A DNA stretch of 64,000 bases from Burkholderiales bacterium. Its GTDB lineage: Bacteria > Pseudomonadota > Gammaproteobacteria > Burkholderiales > Burkholderiaceae_C. Both the position numbers and the translations under genes were made by a program. Location of the stretch: assembly GCA_016223165.1 (NCBI GenBank), contig JACRPO010000005.1:62001-126000 (forward strand). Reading direction: 5' to 3'. Below are positions 36,493 through 43,358 of the stretch, one piece after another. The notes beneath the pieces were generated by a model, which was not told where the DNA came from, made no database searches, and worked only from the letters and a program-made list of their open reading frames with translations. How positions within the stretch are numbered: position 1 is the first letter of the stretch; every line of letters starts with the position of its first letter.

Positions 36493-37824
36493 ATGTCCAA
36501 TCTCATCGTCCACGGCGGCACGCCGCTCTCCGGCCGCATCGTGCCTTCGGCCAACAAGAATGCGGTGCTGCCGATCCTGTGCGCCACGCTGCTGACGCGC
36601 GAGCCGGTGCGCCTCGTCGGCATCCCCGAGATCACCGACGTGAAGAGGATCATCGAGATCTTCCGCACGCTGGGCAGCACGGTGACCGTGGACTTCGTGT
36701 CCCAGGGCCAGGGCGTGCTCGAGGTCCAGCACCGCGCCACCACCTTCGACCCCGAGCGCCACCACCTGCCCGAGGAGATGCGCAGTTCGATCATGCTGGT
36801 GCCGGGGCTGCTGGCGCGCTTCGGCGTCGCCCGCATCGAGAACGACGTGCAGGGCTGCACGCTGGGTGTGCGCGAGATCGACCCGCACGTCGAGGTGATG
36901 GAGCGCTTCGGCGCGCGCGTGCAGCGGCGTCGTGAGGCGCTCGTCATGCGCCTGGAAGGGGGCGGAGCGGGGGGGCTGCAGGCCAGCCACCACTGGCTCG
37001 ACTACGCCAGCGTCACCACGACCGAGAACTTCGTCCTCTGCGCGGCGCTGGCCACCGGCAACGGCGGCACGAGCACGCTGATGAACGCGGCCAGCGAGCC
37101 GCACGTGCAGGAGTTCTGCCGCTTCATGGTCATGCTCGGCGCGCGGATCGAGGGCATCGGCACCTCGCGCCTGACGGTGCACGCCGTGCCGCGCCTGGGC
37201 GGCGGCGAGTTCCGCTTCGCCGAGGACTTCCACGAGGCCGTCACCTTCATGGCGTTGGGCGCGATCACCGGCGGCCAGGTCGTGGTGAAGAACTCGGCGC
37301 CCGAGCAGTTCCCGCTCATCGACCGCACTTTCGCCAAGTTCGGTGTGCAGGTCGTGCACGAGCGCGGCTGGTCGCACACGGTGGTCGAAGGGCCGCTCAG
37401 GGTGAAGCCGCCCTTCACGCAGAACATCCTGCAGAAGATCGAGGCGGCGCCCTGGCCCTACCTGCCGGTGGACCTGCTGCCCATCTTCGTGGCGCTCGGC
37501 GTGCGCGCCGAGGGCAGCGCGATGTTCTGGAACAAGGTCTACGAGGGCGCGATGGGCTGGACCTCGGAACTCTCGAAGTTCGGCGCGCACGCCTTCATGG
37601 CCGACCCGCACCGCATCATCACCTTTGGCGGCAAGCCGCTCGCGCCGGCCGAGGTCGAGAGCCCGTACATCATCCGCGTCGCCATCGCGCTGCTGATGCT
37701 GGCCGCCAGCATCCCGGGCAGGTCGGTCATCAAGAACGCCGCGCCCATCCGCCGCGCGCACCCGCGCTTCGCCGAGAACATCCGTGCGCTCGGCGCGCAG
37801 ATCGAGTGGGTGGAGGGCGACTGA
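36493..37824 (+). CDS. MurA-like UDP-N-acetylglucosamine 1-carboxyvinyltransferase, divergent
   Basis: A 443-residue EPSP-synthase-fold enzyme. MurA adds enolpyruvate from PEP to UDP-GlcNAc in peptidoglycan synthesis. NKNAVLPIL (21-29) and the reactive Cys122 in QGCTLGVREIDPHVE are present, and the catalytic Asp lies in PVDLLPIFVALG. Classical signatures are altered: GARPVD appears as GVREID, and the C-terminal region with the usual ATDLRASA motif reads AEVESPYIIRVAIALLM. It is therefore a diverged paralogue or a different enolpyruvyl transferase; the housekeeping murA may be elsewhere. It overlaps the next gene by one base (TGATG). Confidence 0.85.
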   Translation: MSNLIVHGGTPLSGRIVPSANKNAVLPILCATLLTREPVRLVGIPEITDVKRIIEIFRTLGSTVTVDFVSQGQGVLEVQHRATTFDPERHHLPEEMRSSIMLVPGLLARFGVARIENDVQGCTLGVREIDPHVEVMERFGARVQRRREALVMRLEGGGAGGLQASHHWLDYASVTTTENFVLCAALATGNGGTSTLMNAASEPHVQEFCRFMVMLGARIEGIGTSRLTVHAVPRLGGGEFRFAEDFHEAVTFMALGAITGGQVVVKNSAPEQFPLIDRTFAKFGVQVVHERGWSHTVVEGPLRVKPPFTQNILQKIEAAPWPYLPVDLLPIFVALGVRAEGSAMFWNKVYEGAMGWTSELSKFGAHAFMADPHRIITFGGKPLAPAEVESPYIIRVAIALLMLAASIPGRSVIKNAAPIRRAHPRFAENIRALGAQIEWVEGD

Positions 37825-38489
37825 TGGCTGCGGCGGTGCAGATGCGGTGGGCGGCGAGGCCGCAGACGCTGGGCGAGGAGATCGCCAACGCGCTCAGCCA
37901 CGGGCTGGGGATGCTGCTGGCCGTGGCTTCGCTGCCGATCCTCGTGTGGCAGGCGGCGCGCCTGGGCGGTGCGGCCGATGTCGTCGGCGCCAGCATCTTC
38001 GCCAGCAGCGCCGTGGGGCTCTATCTCGTCTCGACGCTGTACCACGCCCTTCCCGCCGGGCGTGCGAAGCGCTGGTTCTGCCGGCTCGACCACGCGTTCA
38101 TCTACGTCTTCATCGCCGGCACCTACACGCCCTTCACGCTGGGTGTGCTGCGCGGACCGTGGGGGTGGACGCTGTTCGGCATCGTGTGGGCGCTGGCCAC
38201 CGCGGGCGTGCTGCTCAAGCTGCTCGACCGGCTGCGCCATCCATACGTCTCCACCGGCCTTTACGTGGCCATGGGCTGGGTGGTGCTGGTGGCCATCGGA
38301 CCGATGATCGAGCGCATGCCGGGTGCAGGCCTGGCCTGGCTGGTGGCCGGCGGGGCGAGCTACACGCTCGGGGCGGCGGTCTTCCTGATCGACGACCGTG
38401 TCCGCTACGCCCATGCGGCGTGGCACCTCCTCGTGCTCGGCGGCAGTGTCTGCCACTTCTTTGCCGCGCTGGGGTATGCGCGGGCCTGA
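37824..38489 (+). CDS. Hemolysin III / TrhA family (PAQR-type) membrane protein
   Basis: A 221-residue seven-TM protein. Family motifs are visible: EEIANALSHGLGMLL at the N-terminus, STLYHALP in TM2-3, RLDHAFIYVFIAGTYTPF, and the C-terminal HAAWHLLVLGGSVCHFFA. The conserved His and Asp residues form a probable metal site, as in PAQR receptors. TrhA-type proteins have been linked to membrane energetics; despite the name, haemolysis is rarely shown. Its ATG overlaps the MurA-like stop by one base, which suggests coupling. Confidence 0.9.
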   Translation: MAAAVQMRWAARPQTLGEEIANALSHGLGMLLAVASLPILVWQAARLGGAADVVGASIFASSAVGLYLVSTLYHALPAGRAKRWFCRLDHAFIYVFIAGTYTPFTLGVLRGPWGWTLFGIVWALATAGVLLKLLDRLRHPYVSTGLYVAMGWVVLVAIGPMIERMPGAGLAWLVAGGASYTLGAAVFLIDDRVRYAHAAWHLLVLGGSVCHFFAALGYARA

Positions 38490-38552
38490 ACGCGACCGGC
38501 GGCGCTCGTCTGCAGGTGCACGGGCACGCGAACGGTGAGGTAAGGACAGGCG

Positions 38553-39041
38553 ATGGCACGCAAGGACAAGCATGTCTCCGAAACGCCGGCCACCGCCTGG
38601 CTGCGCGAGCGCGGCATCGCCTTCACCGAGCACCCGTACGACTACGTCGAGCATGGTGGCACCGCCGAGAGCGCGCGCCAGCTCGGCATCGACGAGCATG
38701 CGGTGATCAAGACGCTCGTGATGCAGAACGAAAAGGGCGAGCCGCTCATCGTGCTGATGCACGGCGACCGCCAGGTGAGCACGAAGGGCCTCGCGCGCGC
38801 CATCGGCGCCAAGAGCGTCCTGCCGTGCACGCCCGAGGCGGCGCAGCGCGCCAGCGGCTACCAGGTCGGCGGCACCTCGCCCTTCGGTCTGCGCAAGGCG
38901 ATGCCGGTGTACGTGGAGGCCACGGCGCTGGCGTTGCCGCGCATCTGCATCAACGGCGGGCGGCGCGGGTACCTCGTGGGCATCGCGCCTTCGGTGTTGC
39001 TTGCTGAACTCGGCGCCAAGCCCGTGAGCTGCGCACTCTGA
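38553..39041 (+). CDS. ybaK: YbaK/EbsC family Cys-tRNA(Pro)/Cys-tRNA(Cys) deacylase
   Basis: A 162-residue trans-editing enzyme that hydrolyses mischarged Cys-tRNA(Pro). The family core is visible: EHAVIKTLVMQ with the functional Lys (about 49), STKGLARAIGAKSV and GYQVGGTSPFG. The length matches the family. GGTAAGGACAGG upstream supplies a Shine-Dalgarno sequence. No clear functional link to its neighbours. Confidence 0.92.
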   Translation: MARKDKHVSETPATAWLRERGIAFTEHPYDYVEHGGTAESARQLGIDEHAVIKTLVMQNEKGEPLIVLMHGDRQVSTKGLARAIGAKSVLPCTPEAAQRASGYQVGGTSPFGLRKAMPVYVEATALALPRICINGGRRGYLVGIAPSVLLAELGAKPVSCAL

Positions 39042-39079
39042 GCGCCGGCGCCCGGGATCAAAGGGGTTCCAAGAGCATT

Positions 39080-39979
39080 GTGTCGACCTTCGTTGTCCGC
39101 CGGCTGGCCGCGGTGCGGTGCGGCGTGGCGCGCCTTGCCGGCGCGCTGCCGCTCGGCACGCGGGTGCTGGCGCTGGTGCTGCTGTCGGCCGCCGCACCCG
39201 CCAGCGCGCAGATCGACGAGGCAGCCTCCGAGCGCCTGATGCGCAGCTCGGGCCTGTGGGAGCAGCTCGGGGCCACGGCCGCCGGCGCGCGCGCCGGCAT
39301 CGAGGCCGCGGCCAACAACCGCCTCACGCCGCTGAGCGCGGAGGAGGTGCAGCGCCTGCTGCGCGCCACCGATGCCGCCTTCGCCGCCGAGACGCTGCGC
39401 CCTGCAGTGCGCCGCGCGCTCGCGGCGCGCGTGCTGCCGGCCCATCTCGAAGCGATCGACGCCTGGCTCGGCGGCGACCTCGGGCGGCGCATCACGGCGA
39501 TCGAGGTGGCGGCGTCGAGGCCCGACCGCGACTCGGAGCGCACCATCCGCGCGGGCATCGCGCGCCTGCGCGAGGCCCCGGAGGCGAGGCGGCGGCTGAT
39601 CGAGAACCTCGTCGAGTCGACGCGCTCGGCCGAGGCCATCACCAACATGACGATCAATGTCGCCGTCGCCGTGCAGCGCGGCATGGCTTCGGTCAAGCCC
39701 GACGGACCGGCGGCGCCGGTGGCGACGCTGCGCGAGGCCTTCGCCGCGCAGCGCGCGCAGATGCAGCAGGCCTACCGCGGCATGTCGCAGGCGCTCTTCG
39801 CGGAGATGTACCAGGGCCTCGCCGAGGCCGATCTGGCGAGCTATCTCGAGTTCCTGCGCAGCGCCGCGGGGCAGCAGTTCCTCGACGCGACGATGCAAGC
39901 GATGGAGCAGGCGCTGGTCGAGGCGGCAGAGCGGCTGGGCACGCGCCTGCCCGGCGTGCGACCCGGGGCCAACACCTGA
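39080..39979 (+). CDS. Exported alpha-helical protein, DUF2059-like
   Basis: A 299-residue protein from a GTG at 39080. The N-terminus (TRVLALVLLSAAAPASAQ, cleavage after about residue 45) looks like a Sec signal peptide after a long basic lead. The rest is almost all helical, with a C-terminal part (about 215-290) resembling DUF2059 (EADLASYLEFLRSAAGQQFL, then MQAMEQALVEAAERLG). No catalytic motif can be recognised. Function unknown; likely periplasmic. Confidence 0.72.
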   Translation: MSTFVVRRLAAVRCGVARLAGALPLGTRVLALVLLSAAAPASAQIDEAASERLMRSSGLWEQLGATAAGARAGIEAAANNRLTPLSAEEVQRLLRATDAAFAAETLRPAVRRALAARVLPAHLEAIDAWLGGDLGRRITAIEVAASRPDRDSERTIRAGIARLREAPEARRRLIENLVESTRSAEAITNMTINVAVAVQRGMASVKPDGPAAPVATLREAFAAQRAQMQQAYRGMSQALFAEMYQGLAEADLASYLEFLRSAAGQQFLDATMQAMEQALVEAAERLGTRLPGVRPGANT

Positions 39980-40102
39980 AGCGCGGCCCGGCCCGCCTCG
40001 GCCGCGGAGCCGAGGCAGGCCGAGGCGCCGGCCGACGCGCACCGCCTTCCCGGGCGGACCCGGATGGGGCTGCACCGCGCGGGCGCCTAAACTGCGCGCC
40101 CG

Positions 40103-40858
40103 ATGACGAGCCCGGATCTTCTCGCCGCACCTCCCTTTCCTGTCGCCGTGGCGCTGGCCCTGCTGGCCGCCTATGCGATCGGTTCGCTCTCGTTCGCCGT
40201 GATCGTCAGCCGCTTCATGGGGCTGGCCGATCCGCGCAGCTACGGCTCGGGCAACCCCGGGGCCACCAACGTGCTGCGCTCGGGCAACAAGGCGGCCGCC
40301 GTCCTGACGCTGGTCTTCGACGCGCTCAAGGGCTTCGTGCCGGTGCTGCTGGTCGTGCTGTACGGCCCGCGCTTCGGCCTCGGCGAGGGCACGGCGGCCT
40401 TCGCCGGCCTGGCCGCCTTCATGGGCCACCTGTGGCCGGTGTTCTTCAGGTTCCAGGGCGGCAAGGGTGTCGCGACGGCGGCCGGCGTGCTGCTGGCGCT
40501 GAACCCCTGGCTCGGTGCCGCGACGCTGGCGACCTGGGTCATCATCGCCGCGTTCTTCCGCTACTCCTCGCTCGCCTCCCTGGTCGCGGCGGCGTTCGCA
40601 CCGTTCTACCAGGCGCTCATCTGGGGCGTCGAGCCGGCGCTGCTGGCCATCGCCGTCATGAGCCTGCTGCTGGTGTGGCGGCACGAGGGCAACATCCGCA
40701 AGCTGCTCGCGGGCACCGAGTCCAGGCTCGGGCAGAAGGCCGCGCCGGCGGCGGCCGCCGCCGCGGCGCACGCGCAGCACGAGCGCAAGCCGCACGACAA
40801 GCCACACGATCACAAGCAGCACGACCACAAGCATCACGTGCACAGGAAGGGACATTGA
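40103..40858 (+). CDS. plsY: Glycerol-3-phosphate acyltransferase PlsY with His-rich C-terminal tail
   Basis: A 251-residue multi-pass membrane enzyme that transfers an acyl group from acyl-phosphate to glycerol 3-phosphate, the first step of phospholipid synthesis. PlsY motifs are present: [12 protein letters not shown] (near 48), [19 protein letters not shown] (near 108) and the late [15 protein letters not shown] (near 193). The family ends at about 200 residues; here an extra tail of about 45 residues holds an Ala stretch followed by a run rich in His, Lys and Asp (repeating HDK and HDH units). The tail is followed two bases later by the RidA gene. Confidence 0.9.
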   Translation: MTSPDLLAAPPFPVAVALALLAAYAIGSLSFAVIVSRFMGLADPRSYGSGNPGATNVLRSGNKAAAVLTLVFDALKGFVPVLLVVLYGPRFGLGEGTAAFAGLAAFMGHLWPVFFRFQGGKGVATAAGVLLALNPWLGAATLATWVIIAAFFRYSSLASLVAAAFAPFYQALIWGVEPALLAIAVMSLLLVWRHEGNIRKLLAGTESRLGQKAAPAAAAAAAHAQHERKPHDKPHDHKQHDHKHHVHRKGH

Positions 40859-40860
40859 CC

Positions 40861-41205
40861 ATGGTTCAACGCTTCGAGGTCGGCGCACGCATGTCGGAGA
40901 TGGCCGTGCACAACGGCATCGTCTGGCTCGCCGGCCAGGTCGCCGCAGACGGCTCTCAGGACATCGGCGGCCAGACGCGCCAGGTGCTCGCCGCCGTCGA
41001 CGGCCTGCTGGCGCGCGCCGGCACCGACAAGACGAAGATCGTGATGTGCCAGATCTACCTCGCCGACATCGCCGAGTTCGCAGGCATGAACGCGGTGTGG
41101 GACGCCTGGGTCGCCGCCGGCCAGACGCCGCCGCGTGCCACCGTGCAGGCCAGGCTCGCGAAGCCGGAGTGGAAGATCGAGGTGGTGGTGACGGCGGCGC
41201 TCTAG
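40861..41205 (+). CDS. RidA/YjgF family protein
   Basis: A 114-residue protein of the Rid/YER057c/UK114 family. RidA hydrolyses reactive enamines/imines such as 2-aminoacrylate. The signature region PPRATVQARLAKPEWKIEVVV carries the Arg that binds the substrate carboxylate. It matches the shorter RutC-like or Rid2-type subgroup more than E. coli RidA. The ATG lies two bases after the plsY stop, so the two are probably translated together. Confidence 0.88.
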   Translation: MVQRFEVGARMSEMAVHNGIVWLAGQVAADGSQDIGGQTRQVLAAVDGLLARAGTDKTKIVMCQIYLADIAEFAGMNAVWDAWVAAGQTPPRATVQARLAKPEWKIEVVVTAAL

Positions 41206-41286
41206 TTCTAATCTGGTCGCTGCGCAGGGCGTGGGTGCCGGGCATGTGCCGGGCGCTGGCGGCGTGAGGCGGCGTGAGGCGACCGG

Positions 41287-42129
41287 CTACATCTGCCGGA
41301 AGACGTGCAGCCAGCTGCGGCTGACCGGCAGCACCTCGGTGCGGCCGCGCAGGTGCACCTCCGCCGTCTCGTTGCCGCTGCGCACGACGTGGCTCACGTA
41401 CGGCAGGGCCACGAGCACCGAGCGGTGGATCTGCACGAAGCGCTCGGGGTCGAGTTCGTCGGCCAGTTCGCGGATGGTCTTGCGGATCAGCGCCTCGCCG
41501 CCGGCCCAGACGACGAGCGTGTACTTCTCGTCCGAGCGCAGGAAGAACACCTCGTCCACGGGAATCAGGCGCAGGCTCGGCCCCACCGAGGCCTTGATCC
41601 ATTGCAGGTGCTTGCGCGGCGCGGCCTGGTTGCGCAGTTGTTCCGAGAGTTGCTCGAGCAGGGCACCGAGCGCCGGGTCGCCTCGAGCGGTGGTGCCGTC
41701 CGGGCCGACGCCGGCGCTGCGAGCGCGCACGCGCTCGGCCAGCCGCTCGCGCAGGCGTTGCACGGTGGCGCCGAGGCGGGCTTCGTCGAAGGGCTTGACG
41801 AGGTAGTCGAGCGCGCCGCGTTCGAAGGCCGACAGCGCATGCTGCTCGTAGGCCGTGACGAAGACGACGAGCGCACGCATGCCGATGGCGCGCGCCGCCT
41901 CGAGGCCGTTCAGCCCCGGCATGTGGATGTCGAGGAAGACGACGTCGCAGGGCTGCTCGTCGAACAGCTCCACCGCCTCGCGGCCGCTCCTGGCCTGCGC
42001 CACGACCTGCAGCTCGGGCCACAGGCGCTGCAGGTGCGCGATGAGGCGCTCGCGCAGCAGCGGCTCGTCATCGGCCACGAGTGCCGTCGGCGCGGCGGGC
42101 ATGTCCGTCTGGGTGCTGTCGGTCGGCAT
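41287..42129 (-). CDS. LytTR-type response regulator
   Basis: A 280-residue two-component regulator. The receiver domain (about 14-130) has acidic residues in VADDEP, the phospho-acceptor Asp in VVFLDIHMPGLNG and the Lys in YLVKPFDEARL. The C-terminal LytTR DNA-binding domain (about 175-280) is seen in SLRLIPVDEVFFLRSDEKYTL-like sequence and FVQIHRSVLVAL. It sits two bases downstream of its sensor kinase on the same strand. Targets of LytTR regulators often include alginate, biofilm or membrane functions; none can be assigned here. Confidence 0.93.
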   Translation of the reverse strand: MPTDSTQTDMPAAPTALVADDEPLLRERLIAHLQRLWPELQVVAQARSGREAVELFDEQPCDVVFLDIHMPGLNGLEAARAIGMRALVVFVTAYEQHALSAFERGALDYLVKPFDEARLGATVQRLRERLAERVRARSAGVGPDGTTARGDPALGALLEQLSEQLRNQAAPRKHLQWIKASVGPSLRLIPVDEVFFLRSDEKYTLVVWAGGEALIRKTIRELADELDPERFVQIHRSVLVALPYVSHVVRSGNETAEVHLRGRTEVLPVSRSWLHVFRQM

Positions 42130-42131
42130 GG

Positions 42132-43280
42132 TCAGGGGCGCACGACGATCTCGGCGCGCAGCCCGTGCGGCGCATTCTCGGTCAGCTGCAATTCCGCACG
42201 CCCGCCGTACATGCCCTGCAGCCGCTCGCGCAGGTTGGCCAGGCCCGTGCCCGGCGCCGCGTGCTCGCCGAGGCCGCAGCCGGTGTCGGCGACCCACAGA
42301 TGCAGCGCGCCTGTGGCCGCGTCGCGGCGCGTGCCGACCTCGATGTCGGCTCCGTGCTCGGAGGGGTCGGCACCGTGGCGCACGGCGTTTTCCACGAGCG
42401 TCAGCAGGGCCATTGCCGGGAACGGTTCGGCATCGAGCGCGGGGTCGGCCGCGAGCTTGTAGCGCAGGCGGTCGGGCATGCGCATGGCCATCAGCTCGAG
42501 GTAGGCGCGCACGAGCGCGAGTTCGCGCCCGAGCGTGGGCTCGCCTTCGTGCAGGCGCGGCATCGCGGCGCGCAGGTAGGCGATCAGGCTTTGCAGCACC
42601 GGTGCGGCACGCGGCGAGCCGCCTTCGACGAGCGCCTGCACGTTGGCCAGCGTGTTGAACAGGAAGTGCGGCTCGATCTGCGCCGTCAGCAGGGCCAGCC
42701 GGGCATCGAGCGCCTGGCGTTCGAGGCGGCTGCGCTCGAGCTCGAACAGCAGGGCCTGCGATCGTGCGCGCGCCTCGCGCTCGCGCACCTGCGCGGTGAG
42801 CGTGATGATGAGCCCGAGCACGAGCCCGGTGCTGGAGATGATGACGAAGCCCGACAGGCGCGGCTGGCTCTTCAGGAAGGCCTGCAGGTCGCCGCCCACC
42901 GAGACGAGGTAGATCAGGAACGTGGCCAGCGGCGCGGCCAGCGCCACCGCGAGGGCCGTGAACAGCCAGCGCGGCAGCCAGCGGGGCAGCCAGCTTTCGG
43001 GCAGGTGCTGCGCGCCCACGAAGGTGAGCAGCAGCAGCATGGCGAGGAACAGCGTGCGCCCGAGCAGGACCGGAAAGGAGACGAAGATCGGCGAGAAGAT
43101 CACCGCCGCGGTGATGCCGAAGCCGATCGCCACGCCGAGGCTGCCGACGTTCAACGAGGCGATGATGCGGCGCGTGAGCGTGGCGGCGCCGACCGCGGTG
43201 TGGCCGGCTTCGTGGCCGCCACCCGCGCGTGGCCTGTCGGATGGTTGGGCAGAGCCGCCGGTGCCCGGAGCGAGCGACAT
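42132..43280 (-). CDS. LytS/YehU-type sensor histidine kinase
   Basis: A 382-residue membrane kinase. Four hydrophobic segments occur at about 42-65, 68-90, 100-125 and 135-160, followed by a helical linker. The His_kinase domain holds the phosphorylated His in QIEPHFLFNTLANVQALV (near 210), and the HATPase domain has the N-box NAVRHG and the G-box DTGCGLG. The start at 43280 is used; a longer frame to 43316 lacks support. It forms an operon with the LytTR regulator. Confidence 0.92.
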   Translation of the reverse strand: MSLAPGTGGSAQPSDRPRAGGGHEAGHTAVGAATLTRRIIASLNVGSLGVAIGFGITAAVIFSPIFVSFPVLLGRTLFLAMLLLLTFVGAQHLPESWLPRWLPRWLFTALAVALAAPLATFLIYLVSVGGDLQAFLKSQPRLSGFVIISSTGLVLGLIITLTAQVREREARARSQALLFELERSRLERQALDARLALLTAQIEPHFLFNTLANVQALVEGGSPRAAPVLQSLIAYLRAAMPRLHEGEPTLGRELALVRAYLELMAMRMPDRLRYKLAADPALDAEPFPAMALLTLVENAVRHGADPSEHGADIEVGTRRDAATGALHLWVADTGCGLGEHAAPGTGLANLRERLQGMYGGRAELQLTENAPHGLRAEIVVRP

Positions 43281-43358
43281 GGCGTCACGATAGCAACGCC
43301 GCCCGGCGCGCACCAAGGGGCTTGCGACGAGGGCCCGGAAACCGGGCCCCAGGCACGT

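Noticed and set aside
39995-40016. GCCTCGG/CCGAGGC stem after the exported helical protein gene as a terminator
   Set aside because: Seven-base stem with no T-run; expected by chance in such GC-rich sequence.
41260-41285. Repeated GGCGGCGTGA between the RidA-family and LytTR genes
   Set aside because: Only two copies of a short GC-rich word at a convergent junction; no further support.
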